From positions 1 through 64,000 of the forward strand of contig CACKNR010000002.1 of NCBI GenBank assembly GCA_902601545.1: a DNA stretch of 64,000 nucleotides. The letters are read 5' to 3'. The DNA comes from an uncultured Pelagibacteraceae bacterium (GTDB lineage: Bacteria > Pseudomonadota > Alphaproteobacteria > Pelagibacterales > Pelagibacteraceae). The position numbers and the translations under genes are program-made. The notes under the pieces are model-generated. The model had not been told where the DNA came from and did not search any database. It worked only from the letters and a program-made list of their open reading frames with translations. Positions 17,873-26,458 of this stretch are shown here, piece after piece (the first letter of the stretch is position 1; each line of letters opens with the position of its first letter).

Positions 17873-18513
17873 AAACCGTTGCATTCATACCCATAAAGGG
17901 AAATTCAAAAAGGATTAAAAATAAAAATATAAAAAAAATATATGGAAAGCCTTTGTTTACATATCTTCTTGACACAATATGCAAATGTAATTTTGACGAA
18001 ATATATGTAGATACCGATATCAAATCTGTAAAAAATTACGCTAAAAAAAAAAAATTGCTAATAATAAATAGAAAACCATATCTAACTAGAGATAACGCTA
18101 ATGGAAACGACTTGATAAATTATCATGCAAAAGTCATTAAAGCAGATTTTTATTTTCAAATATTTATAACTTCGCCTCTTTTAAGTGTAAAAAGCATTAA
18201 TAACTGTATAAGAATTTTAAAAAAAAATAAAAGAATTGACTCAATTTTTACAGCAAAAAAAATATATTCTTGGTTTTGGTTCAGAAATAAACCAGTAAAT
18301 TATAAACCTAAAGTTTTACCTAGAAGCCAGGATGCTGAACCAATTATAATGGAAACAACAGGATTATATGGGATAAAAAAAAACTCTTTAAAAAAAAATA
18401 ATTGTAGAATAGGTAAAAAACCATTTATTTATTTTCTAAAAGACCATAAAGAGACTCTTGATATAGACACAAATGATGATTTAAAGATATTCAAGTTTTT
18501 ATTAAAAAAATGA
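17869..18513 (+). CDS. Second acylneuraminate cytidylyltransferase-like protein
   Basis: A 214-residue member of the CMP-sugar synthetase family, diverged from PtmB. The nucleotide motif IPIKGNSKRIKNKNIKKI is at residues 7-24, KPLFTYLLDTI follows, and LDIDTNDDLKIF is the usual C-terminal strand. LPRSQDAEPIIMETTGLYGI occupies the sugar-binding region. It overlaps legC and the following PhyH gene by four bases each. A second family member suggests either a second acidic sugar or a CMP-activation step for a modified acid. Which sugar is activated is unknown. Confidence 0.75.
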   Translation: MKTVAFIPIKGNSKRIKNKNIKKIYGKPLFTYLLDTICKCNFDEIYVDTDIKSVKNYAKKKKLLIINRKPYLTRDNANGNDLINYHAKVIKADFYFQIFITSPLLSVKSINNCIRILKKNKRIDSIFTAKKIYSWFWFRNKPVNYKPKVLPRSQDAEPIIMETTGLYGIKKNSLKKNNCRIGKKPFIYFLKDHKETLDIDTNDDLKIFKFLLKK

Positions 18514-19313
18514 ACTCTGAATTAATAAATAAAATTAAAACGGACGGTATTATCAGATTGGAAAACTTTCTTAACAAAGAAGAACTTTCCGATCTTCAAA
18601 AAATTGTTAAATTCTATTCAGCTCCTAAAAGTTCGAAAAATAGTTATTGGCCTACAAACAGCAAATTACTTTTATACAAGATTTTAAAATTGGATTTTGT
18701 GAAATTTAAATTCAGTCTCAAAATACTTAATTTTGAAAAAAGTAAAAAGCTAAAAGATATAGCTGATAAATTTTATGGATCAAAAAGTTACTTAAGATTT
18801 ATTGATGCATATTATAGTCCAGTAAGTAATAAAAATATTATAGATTGGCATACGGACCAAGCTTATCATGGTGATAAAAACCCGGAAAAATATGTTAATC
18901 CAGATCATTATTTTCTTAAAATATTCATCTACCTTACCGATGTAAATCCTTTGAATGGATGCATGAGCTACATTCCAGGTTCACATAAAATTGGCTACGC
19001 AATAAGAAAAGGAATATTTGAAAAAAAAATTTCTTACAGGCCGTATTGGCATCTTAAAGATTTTAGAAAATTAATTATGTCAGAAGAAAATAAAGAATAT
19101 TTTCAAAATTATTTTAAGAATCAAAAATATTTACTTGAAAAATTTTTAGACATAACAAATAATTTAACCAATCAATCAAGTTCACATAATTTTGATTATA
19201 CTCTCAAAGCAGGTAGCGCGATTATTTTTGATGAGGGTGGAGTACACAAAGGCTCAAAAACTCTTCAACAAGATAGAATGGTTTTAAGGTATATTTATTC
19301 TAACTTTAAATAA
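18510..19313 (+). CDS. Phytanoyl-CoA dioxygenase family (PhyH) hydroxylase
   Basis: A 267-residue Fe(II)/2-oxoglutarate oxygenase-like protein. The metal site is visible as WHTDQAYHG (His-x-Asp) near residue 112 and the distal His in GGVHKGSKT near residue 246. The 2-oxoglutarate-binding Arg is expected in DRMVLRYIYS. The YIPGSHKIG motif is typical of the PhyH family. It is embedded between a cytidylyltransferase and a glycosyltransferase-like gene, so hydroxylation of a sugar or glycan is more plausible than lipid oxidation. The substrate is not deducible. Confidence 0.8.
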   Translation: MNSELINKIKTDGIIRLENFLNKEELSDLQKIVKFYSAPKSSKNSYWPTNSKLLLYKILKLDFVKFKFSLKILNFEKSKKLKDIADKFYGSKSYLRFIDAYYSPVSNKNIIDWHTDQAYHGDKNPEKYVNPDHYFLKIFIYLTDVNPLNGCMSYIPGSHKIGYAIRKGIFEKKISYRPYWHLKDFRKLIMSEENKEYFQNYFKNQKYLLEKFLDITNNLTNQSSSHNFDYTLKAGSAIIFDEGGVHKGSKTLQQDRMVLRYIYSNFK

Positions 19314-19339
19314 ATCTTTAATAAATAAATAATAAATTA

Positions 19340-20995
19340 ATGAATAAGAAAAAGCTAAATCTGGCTCCGGTACAAGATATGAGCGAGCTTTTAGAGATTA
19401 AGAATAAAAAAGATAATGTAACTTTTGTTCCATTAGATTTTAGCTCGCTTCTTTTTTGCAAGCATAAAAAACTAAATTTTATTGAACCAAAAGATTTTTT
19501 AAATAATGAAATTCATAGGAAAGGGATACTTAGTCATGTAAAAATTAAAAAATCTTTAGAAAATGGCTTTAAATACAATGACCAAAAAAAACAATTTTCA
19601 ATTTTTCAATGTTATGGCCACAATGCCTTTTTTTTTGTAAAGTATTTTTTTTCTCAAATTGAAAAGAAGTATAATATAAATAAAATCTACCTTTCGGGAT
19701 GGAGAAAGCCAGTTAATGATGTTGAGGGCGAGTACTACTCTTTACTGGATATTTTCTCAAGTTTTAAAAAATATAAAATAGTTTTAATTAATAAAAAAGA
19801 AATAAAATTTGAAGAAAAATTATTCAATTATTCAATATCTGAAAAATTGAATACTTCAAAAAAAGCAGTGTTTTTTACAGACACAGGGTATAACTTTAGA
19901 AATATTATTTTAAAATACATTTTTTCTAATTATAGCTGTTTCATATTAACTAGAAAAAAAGTTAACGTTTTTAAAATCTTCTTTTCAAAATTAATCAATA
20001 TCCGATACTTGAGTCTTAAAAAACAAAAAATTGCGATAAAAAAAAATAATAAAATTAAAATTAGGCTTTTAAAAGGTTTTAAAGATTACGAAAATTATCT
20101 TAATACAAGAGCAAATCACTATCTTGGAGTATTAGAAAACTTGCAAAAAAAATGCGAGGTAATAAAAAAAATTTTAAATAAAATGAAACCTGTTAAAATA
20201 TTTCTCAATCACTGTGTAAGTTATAATTCCTTTATAATTGACTATAGTAAAAAAAACAAAATACCCCTAACACTTATTGGACATGGAACTTTGTCTAAAG
20301 GTCGAAATAAATTTGAAAAAAACTACAACGATATAATTGCTAATGCTATCCATTCTAAAATGGTTACTACTTATCCAATACAATCAAAAATAATAAATGA
20401 ATATTTGAAAAATCATCATAGCTATAAAAAACCAAAAGGAAATATCGTCTTTTCACAAATAAAGAGACAAAAATCAAATTATATATTTTACGCAGTAACT
20501 TTAAAAAACTTTTCAAATATGATTTTCTACGGGCAAGAATTATATTATGAATATTTCGAAAATTTGAAATTTTTGAATGAGCTTGCTAAAGAAAATAATT
20601 TAAAAATTTGCGTTAAACATCACCCAAATTATTTATTTACTAACGAACTTTCATCTATTTTTTTTAAAAACCTTAAATTTTTAGATGAGCCTATAAAAGA
20701 TATTCTAAAAAATACTGAAATTTTGTTAAGTTTTTCATCTTCTTCAATTGAGGATGCCTTATCAAGTAAGGTACCTGTTGTATTATTTGATCCCTGGAGT
20801 AGATATAAACATTGCAAAGCCGAAGAAAATTTTAAAAAGAAAAATAGATGTTTATATTACATTAATAAAAAAGAAAATTTAAATAAAGTAATAGATACTA
20901 TTAGATCGAATGATAAAATAAGCTTTTCAGACTATGTTTATTCAACTTCAATTAAAAACAATATTAAAAATTTGATAAATGAAAAGAGCAAATAA
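19340..20995 (+). CDS. Surface-carbohydrate biosynthesis protein, GT-B-like, large
   Basis: A 551-residue protein without a clear named family. The C-terminal third shows a GT-B-like donor domain: LLSFSSSSIEDALSSKVPVV followed by LFDPWSRYKHC is the kind of loop used by CDP-glycerol-type and sialyl/KDO-type transferases. CVKHHPNY upstream fits the HP motif of the same superfamily. LNHCVSYNSFIIDYSKKNK then LTLIGHG may be the acceptor half. The N-terminal 200 residues are basic and have no recognised motif. A transferase of a CMP- or CDP-activated sugar is a fair hypothesis given the two CMP-sugar synthetases nearby. Confidence 0.5.
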   Translation: MNKKKLNLAPVQDMSELLEIKNKKDNVTFVPLDFSSLLFCKHKKLNFIEPKDFLNNEIHRKGILSHVKIKKSLENGFKYNDQKKQFSIFQCYGHNAFFFVKYFFSQIEKKYNINKIYLSGWRKPVNDVEGEYYSLLDIFSSFKKYKIVLINKKEIKFEEKLFNYSISEKLNTSKKAVFFTDTGYNFRNIILKYIFSNYSCFILTRKKVNVFKIFFSKLINIRYLSLKKQKIAIKKNNKIKIRLLKGFKDYENYLNTRANHYLGVLENLQKKCEVIKKILNKMKPVKIFLNHCVSYNSFIIDYSKKNKIPLTLIGHGTLSKGRNKFEKNYNDIIANAIHSKMVTTYPIQSKIINEYLKNHHSYKKPKGNIVFSQIKRQKSNYIFYAVTLKNFSNMIFYGQELYYEYFENLKFLNELAKENNLKICVKHHPNYLFTNELSSIFFKNLKFLDEPIKDILKNTEILLSFSSSSIEDALSSKVPVVLFDPWSRYKHCKAEENFKKKNRCLYYINKKENLNKVIDTIRSNDKISFSDYVYSTSIKNNIKNLINEKSK

Positions 20996-21863
20996 AGTTA
21001 TCATATTTGGTGGAAGCGGTTTCCTTGGTCGCTATATGATAGATGAACTTATAAAAAAAAATTTTTATGTAGTAAACTTTGATAAACAAAAAATTCCTTT
21101 TAAATATAAAAAATTGAGTTTTATAAAAGGTGACATTAAAAATTATAAATTAGTAGAAAAAGCTATTAAAGGTTCTAAGTACGTAATAAATTTAGCAGGG
21201 ATTTCAGATATTGGAGTGAGTTTAAAAAAACCCGTTGAAACAGTAAAAACAAATATTTTAGGTACAATCAATATTTTAGAAGCATGCAAAAAATTTAAAA
21301 TTAAAAAACATATTTTTGCTAGCACTGTGTATGTTTTAAGTAGTCAAGGAGGTTTTTATAGGACTAGTAAACACTCAGGGGAGCTTTATATCCAGGAATA
21401 TAAAAAAAGGCATAACCTTAATTTTACAATAATAAGATATGGTTCAATTTATGGTGAGGGAGCAAGTAATAAAAATGGTATCACAAAAATTATTTATCAC
21501 TCTTTGAAAAAAGGTGAATTAAAGTACACTGGTACCAAAAGAGCCGTTAGAAGTTTTATTCATGCCAAAGATGCTGCTAGGCTTACATTAAAAACTCTTT
21601 CCAATAAATATTCTAATAAATCTATTTTGATAACTGGAAGCTCTAAAGTAAGAATTATGGATTTAATGAAATATTTGAAGAAAAAACTTGGTATACAAAA
21701 AAAATTAGTATATAGCAACAAGACTGAGCTTGGGCATTATGATAGAAATCCATATTCATATAAAAAAATTAAAAATAAAACACTTAAACCTAGAAACAAT
21801 AAAAATTTTAAAAAAAATTTAGATAAGCTGATTAAATACTTAAAAAATGAGCAAATTAGATAA
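20979..21863 (+). CDS. NAD-dependent nucleotide-sugar epimerase/dehydratase
   Basis: A 294-residue extended SDR. The cofactor loop GGSGFLGRYMIDEL is at the N-terminus, LAGISDIGVSLKKP is the sugar site, and YRTSKHSGE supplies Tyr-x3-Lys. FTIIRYGSIYGEGA and RSFIHAKDAARLTLK are typical of nucleotide-sugar epimerases and dehydratases. It starts 17 bases inside the end of the preceding gene and overlaps the next one by 17 bases. The exact reaction (epimerase, dehydratase or decarboxylase) cannot be told from motifs. It is not LegB by its active-site context. Confidence 0.78.
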   Translation: MKRANKVIIFGGSGFLGRYMIDELIKKNFYVVNFDKQKIPFKYKKLSFIKGDIKNYKLVEKAIKGSKYVINLAGISDIGVSLKKPVETVKTNILGTINILEACKKFKIKKHIFASTVYVLSSQGGFYRTSKHSGELYIQEYKKRHNLNFTIIRYGSIYGEGASNKNGITKIIYHSLKKGELKYTGTKRAVRSFIHAKDAARLTLKTLSNKYSNKSILITGSSKVRIMDLMKYLKKKLGIQKKLVYSNKTELGHYDRNPYSYKKIKNKTLKPRNNKNFKKNLDKLIKYLKNEQIR

Positions 21864-22842
21864 CTTAAAATTACAGAGAGTAGTCATGGAGGTATTTGGA
21901 GGATGTAATTATACTTGTCAAATGTGCCCTCAATCAAATCCTGGTCGTGGATCCAGTTTTACAAGAAAAATGCCATTAGAAAATTTTGAGAGAATTCTTG
22001 ATGATATTGTTCCAAAATATGGAAATCCACAAATTAATCTTGAAGGTAGTGGTGAACCTACAATGGCAAAAGATTTAGATCTTTACATTAAAGCAGTTAA
22101 AAAAAGAAATTTGAAATGTTTCATGTATTGCAATGGTGCAAAACTAAATGGTGACTTTATGAAAAAAGTCGTGGACTCCGGGATAGATTTTATAAGAATT
22201 AGTGTGATTGGATACAATAAAGATCTTTATAAAAAGTGGATGAATATAGATAATTTTGAATTAATATTACAAAACATAAAAGAATTAAAAGAATATATAA
22301 AACTAAAAAAAAGCAAATGTAAGGTAAGCACTTATCACCTAATTACAGATAATAACAATGTTAGCCTTGAAATTGAAAAATATAAAAAAAATGTAATAGA
22401 TACAGTTGGCACTCTTGGGTATATCTGGAAAATGCATAATTGGAGCGGAAATTATGATAATAAAAATTTTAGAAAAAAAACTGACAGGAGAAGTTGTGGA
22501 AGACCATTTGCACCAGAAATTACTATCAGAGCTGGTGGTGAAAAAGGAAGGACAGCTGCAATAGTACCTTGCTGTCAAACACTTGGTCCACCTAATGAGG
22601 AGAAAAGTATACTCGGGCATTTAGATAAAGAAAAATTCGAGGATATATATAACGGAAGTAAATGGAACAAATTAAGAGAAGCTCATGAGCAGAAAAAATT
22701 TGATGAAATAGATTACTGCAAAAATTGTGATTTTTTATATAACGATCCAGAAGTTTTAGTTTGGAGCAATGATCCAGAGGCTAAAGTAAATCACATGTTG
22801 GGCACAAAAGAAGACTTTATTCTTACAAACTACTCAAAATAA
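21847..22842 (+). CDS. Radical SAM/SPASM-like protein
   Basis: A 331-residue protein. CNYTCQMCPQS (CX3CX2C) near residue 21 binds the radical SAM cluster and EGSGEPTM is the SAM-contact motif. A set of cysteines in the C-terminal third (CGRPF, PCCQT, then YCKNCDFLY) looks like a SPASM or twitch auxiliary-cluster domain. Families with this layout modify peptides or sugars. In polysaccharide islands they have been linked to sugar epimerisation or deoxygenation. This is the second radical SAM gene of the island; the one at 1126-2442 has a different C-terminal domain. The function is unassigned. Confidence 0.75.
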   Translation: MSKLDNLKLQRVVMEVFGGCNYTCQMCPQSNPGRGSSFTRKMPLENFERILDDIVPKYGNPQINLEGSGEPTMAKDLDLYIKAVKKRNLKCFMYCNGAKLNGDFMKKVVDSGIDFIRISVIGYNKDLYKKWMNIDNFELILQNIKELKEYIKLKKSKCKVSTYHLITDNNNVSLEIEKYKKNVIDTVGTLGYIWKMHNWSGNYDNKNFRKKTDRRSCGRPFAPEITIRAGGEKGRTAAIVPCCQTLGPPNEEKSILGHLDKEKFEDIYNGSKWNKLREAHEQKKFDEIDYCKNCDFLYNDPEVLVWSNDPEAKVNHMLGTKEDFILTNYSK

Positions 22843-22871
22843 TAAACAGATTTTAACTGTTTTTCAAATTA

Positions 22872-24296
22872 ATGAATGTTAAAAAAGTTAATTTTTATAA
22901 AAAAATACTACAATCAAAAAACTTTTCACTATTTTTTAAAGCTATAAGAGCTTTATATATTGTAAAGATACATCCAGAGTATTCATTGGCAAATAAATTA
23001 AGTTTTTTTATTTTAATAAAAAAAATATTTTTCAGGCTTTATCTAATAACTAAATACAAATTATTAAATTCATTTTATAAAAAAAAAGAATATTTTAAAG
23101 AGAAAAGAGTATTAATATTATCACATTTAATTAATGAAAATCATATTAACAAAGACGACTTTTATTTTAAAAATCTTGAAAAAGTTTTAAAATCAAAAAA
23201 GATAAGTTATCAATTTCTTTTGATAAATCATACAAAAATCAATAGTTTGTTGTTAAATAAAAAAAATAATAATAAAAATGTATGGGTATTAGAAAAATAT
23301 TTAAATTTTAAAGACGAATTTATCATTTTCTTTAAACAATTAAAAGAACTAATAAAAATCTTTTTAAATTTCTCAAATTTTGGAAAAAAAATTACTAATG
23401 AATTAACTTTTTCTCTTTTCAATAATGAAACTAAACATGCTATCAGGATACAACTTATTTTAGATAAACTTTTAAAAAAAATTAAACCAAAAGTTTTTAT
23501 TACAACTTTTGAGGGTTTTCCGTGGGAAAGAATATCGTTCAAAACTGTCAAAAATTATAATCCTAGAATAAAAAATATTGGATATCAAAATGTTTTATTA
23601 ACCAAAAATTATAAATCAATTTTTTTTAAATTAGGAAATGAGTATGATCCTGATTGTATATGGCTGACTGGTTCTACACCAAAAAAACTTTTTCAAAGAT
23701 CTGAACTAAAACAAAAGGAACTTAAAATAGTTGGAAAACTAAATTTAATTTCAAATCTACCTTTAAAAAAAAAAGATGGAACAAAAATTAACAAAACATG
23801 CCTTGTAATACCTGAAGGCATATATTCAGAATGTGTAAGATTATTTAAATTTTCTTTTTATTCTGCGCTAAAAGATAGTAAAAATTTTTATATTTGGAGA
23901 TTACATCCTGTTGTAAATAAACAAAATGTTTTAAAAATGCTTAACATTAACAATGAAGAAAATTTACCAGCGAATGTCTCTTTCTCAAAAGAAAAAAATA
24001 TCAAAAGCGATTTTTTAAAATCCAATTTTGTACTATATAGAGGCAGTAATGCTATTATTTCTGCTGTAAAACATGGTTTGAAACCAATATATTTAGAAAT
24101 CAAAAATGAGCCAAATATAGATTTATTTAGTTTGTATAAAAAAACAGTTAATTATGTTAATAAACCAGAACAATTATCAAATATTATGAATAATAAATCG
24201 AAGCTATTTTTAAATAGAAAAAAAATTTTAAGATTTGTTGCTGAAAATGAATGCAAAATGAAAGAGAGAGAAATAGTGGAGTCCTTGAAAGTATGA
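22872..24296 (+). CDS. Surface-carbohydrate biosynthesis protein, GT-B-like
   Basis: A 474-residue protein of no firmly named family. KPKVFITTFEGFPWERISFK followed by IGYQNVLLTKNY suggests the acceptor-side half of a GT-B fold. FYIWRLHPVVN (the HP motif) and FVLYRGSNAIISAVKHGLKP then IYLEIKNEP fit the donor half of CDP-glycerol/sialyl-type transferases. It starts 29 bases after the radical SAM gene, one of the wider gaps of the island, and ends in an ATGA overlap with the SIS-domain gene. A glycosyltransferase role is inferred. Confidence 0.5.
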   Translation: MNVKKVNFYKKILQSKNFSLFFKAIRALYIVKIHPEYSLANKLSFFILIKKIFFRLYLITKYKLLNSFYKKKEYFKEKRVLILSHLINENHINKDDFYFKNLEKVLKSKKISYQFLLINHTKINSLLLNKKNNNKNVWVLEKYLNFKDEFIIFFKQLKELIKIFLNFSNFGKKITNELTFSLFNNETKHAIRIQLILDKLLKKIKPKVFITTFEGFPWERISFKTVKNYNPRIKNIGYQNVLLTKNYKSIFFKLGNEYDPDCIWLTGSTPKKLFQRSELKQKELKIVGKLNLISNLPLKKKDGTKINKTCLVIPEGIYSECVRLFKFSFYSALKDSKNFYIWRLHPVVNKQNVLKMLNINNEENLPANVSFSKEKNIKSDFLKSNFVLYRGSNAIISAVKHGLKPIYLEIKNEPNIDLFSLYKKTVNYVNKPEQLSNIMNNKSKLFLNRKKILRFVAENECKMKEREIVESLKV

Positions 24297-24865
24297 AAGA
24301 CGAAAAAAAATTTGTAAACGATTATCTATCTGATTTATCTAGTCTTGTCCAACCAGAGGAAAATTTAGTAAACAAATTATTAGATATTAAAAAAAAAATA
24401 ATAGACATTAATGAGTCAAAGAAAAAAATTTTAATTTTTGGAAATGGTGGAAGCGCAGCTATTGCAAGTCACTTTAGTGTGGATATGACAAAAAATGCAA
24501 AAGTTCGTTGTGTAAATTTCAATGAGGCAGATCTAATCACGTGTTTTTCTAATGACTATGGATACGAAAAATGGGTAGAAAAAGCAGTTGAATTTTACGG
24601 AGATCCGGGAGATATGTTAATAATCATCTCTTCTAGTGGAAAATCAAAAAATATAGTTAATGGTTGTATCGCAGCTAAAAATAAAAAATTTAAGTATATA
24701 GTGACTTTAACAGGGCAAGAAAATAGTAATCCAGTTTCAAAATTAGGAGATGTGAATTTGTGGGTAAACAGCAAAGCATACAATTTTATTGAAAATACTC
24801 ATCAGATTTGGCTCTTAACTATAGTAGATCTAATTATAGGAAAAAGAGAATATCCCTCAAATTAA
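24293..24865 (+). CDS. SIS-domain phosphosugar isomerase (GmhA-like)
   Basis: A 190-residue SIS-domain protein. ILIFGNGGSAAIASHFSVDM is the family phosphosugar-binding motif and IIISSSGKSKNIVNGC the second one; ENTHQIWLLTIVDLI closes the domain. The frame extends upstream to ATG 24251, but the ATG at 24293 overlaps the previous stop as ATGA, lies downstream of a GGAG, and gives the usual GmhA length, so it is preferred. GmhA isomerises sedoheptulose 7-phosphate. With the next gene it may supply a heptose-like or other activated sugar. Substrate not proven. Confidence 0.8.
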   Translation: MKDEKKFVNDYLSDLSSLVQPEENLVNKLLDIKKKIIDINESKKKILIFGNGGSAAIASHFSVDMTKNAKVRCVNFNEADLITCFSNDYGYEKWVEKAVEFYGDPGDMLIIISSSGKSKNIVNGCIAAKNKKFKYIVTLTGQENSNPVSKLGDVNLWVNSKAYNFIENTHQIWLLTIVDLIIGKREYPSN

Positions 24866-24871
24866 AAAAAT

Positions 24872-25579
24872 ATGAAAGTTGTTATTCTAGCGGGTGGTTT
24901 TGGAACCAGGCTTTCCGAATACACCGATAATATTCCAAAACCAATGGTACCTATAGGAAAGCTTCCGATTATTCATCATATAATGAATATTTATTCTTTT
25001 TACGGACATAAAGATTTCTACATAGCTCTTGGTTATAAAGGAGATATTATAAAAAAATATTTCAATAAAAAAATTAATGACTGGAATGTAAATCTTATTG
25101 ATACTGGACCAAACACACTAACTGGAGGGCGAGTAAAAAGGTTAGAAAAATTTTTAAAAAATGAAACGTTTTTCTTAACTTATGGAGATGGAGTTTCTGA
25201 TATCAATCTAGATACTCTTTTAAAATTTCACAAATCCCATGGTAAGACTTTGACTATATCTGCAGTCAGACCTCCAGCAAGATTTGGATCACTATCATTA
25301 GATGGTTCAGAAATAGTAGAATTTAAAGAGAAAGTTCAATTAAAAAATAATTGGATTAATGGAGGCTTCTTTGTGGTTGAGCCAAAGTTTCTTAAATATT
25401 TAAAAAATGATACTACAGTGCTCGAACAAGAGCCGCTAAAACAAATCGTTTTAGAAAAAGATATCAAAGCTTTTACTCATGAAGGATTTTGGCAATGCAT
25501 GGATCATAAATCAGATAAAGATCTGTTAGAAAAAATGATAAACGAGAAAAATGCACCATGGATAAAAAACGATTATTAG
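24872..25579 (+). CDS. Glucose-1-phosphate cytidylyltransferase-like (RfbF family)
   Basis: A 235-residue nucleotidyltransferase. LAGGFGTRLSEYTDNIPKPM at the N-terminus is the nucleotide-binding motif, and IGKLPIIHHIM follows. DTGPNTLTGGRVKRLEKFL followed by TYGDGVSDINL is strongly RfbF-like (glucose-1-phosphate cytidylyltransferase), as is FWQCMDHKSDKDLLE. The product would be CDP-glucose or a CDP- or NDP-heptose analogue, feeding the reductase/epimerase that overlaps its 3' end by 22 bases. It lies six bases after the SIS gene, and the three genes form an obvious sugar-activation trio. Confidence 0.82.
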   Translation: MKVVILAGGFGTRLSEYTDNIPKPMVPIGKLPIIHHIMNIYSFYGHKDFYIALGYKGDIIKKYFNKKINDWNVNLIDTGPNTLTGGRVKRLEKFLKNETFFLTYGDGVSDINLDTLLKFHKSHGKTLTISAVRPPARFGSLSLDGSEIVEFKEKVQLKNNWINGGFFVVEPKFLKYLKNDTTVLEQEPLKQIVLEKDIKAFTHEGFWQCMDHKSDKDLLEKMINEKNAPWIKNDY

Positions 25580-26454
25580 TAGTAGGTGGCACAGGCTTTT
25601 TAGGAAAACATATTTTAAAAAAAGGAGTGCAATTAGGTTTTAAGTCTCATAGTATTTCATTAAAGATTCCTAAAGGTAAATTAAAAATTAAAGGTGTAAA
25701 ATATTTAAGCCTGGACATAAGAAATAATAAAAATCTTAATACTATTAAAGATAAATTTGAATATGTTGTGAATGTAAGTGGTTATGGAGGGTTTAATAAA
25801 AATTACAGAGACTCAAAAAACTCAGATGCTCAATTCACAGGCCTTAAAAACCTTGCCGCATTTTTTCTTAATAAAAAGATAAAAAAATTTATACAAATTG
25901 GTTCTTCTCTTGAGTATGGAAAAAATAAGAGCCCAAATAAAGAAAACATGATCTCAAATAACCCACTCACGGAATATGGAAAACTAAAATTAAATTCTAC
26001 AATCTATTTAAAGCTTCTTTATAAATTTTTTAATTTTCCAACTGTTACCTTTCGACTTTATCAAGTTTACGGTCCAGAACAAAAAAATAATAGATTGATA
26101 GGATATATTATTAATTCAATAAAGAAAAATAAGAGAATTCATGTTTCAAAAGGAGAGCAAATAAGAGATTTTTTATACGTTTCAGATTTTGTTGACGCTA
26201 TATTTTTAGCTCTGAAAAAAAAAAATATTGACGGAGAAATTTTTAATATTGGATATGGTAAAGGCTATAAAGTAAAAGAAGTAATAGATAATATATTAAA
26301 ATTATTTCCCAATAAAAAAACGATTAGTATAAGTTTATCTAAAGATAACAAAAAAGAGTTAAAAATACTTTATCCTAATATTAACAAAGCTAAAAGATAT
26401 TTAAATTGGCAACCAAAGATTTCACTTATTGAAGGGTTAAAAAGACTAATTTAG
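25558..26454 (+). CDS. NAD-dependent nucleotide-sugar epimerase/reductase
   Basis: A 298-residue extended SDR: VVGGTGFLGKHILKKG at the N-terminus, VNVSGYGGF in the sugar site, IQIGSSLEYGKNKSPNKE for the catalytic Ser, and TEYGKLKLNS for Tyr-x3-Lys. FRLYQVYGPEQ and RDFLYVSDFVDAIFLALK are family features. It begins inside the end of the RfbF-like gene, so the two are coupled; with a CDP-sugar partner it may be a CDP-sugar 4-reductase or epimerase. The exact product is not readable. Confidence 0.75.
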   Translation: MDKKRLLVVGGTGFLGKHILKKGVQLGFKSHSISLKIPKGKLKIKGVKYLSLDIRNNKNLNTIKDKFEYVVNVSGYGGFNKNYRDSKNSDAQFTGLKNLAAFFLNKKIKKFIQIGSSLEYGKNKSPNKENMISNNPLTEYGKLKLNSTIYLKLLYKFFNFPTVTFRLYQVYGPEQKNNRLIGYIINSIKKNKRIHVSKGEQIRDFLYVSDFVDAIFLALKKKNIDGEIFNIGYGKGYKVKEVIDNILKLFPNKKTISISLSKDNKKELKILYPNINKAKRYLNWQPKISLIEGLKRLI

Positions 26455-26458
26455 AAAA

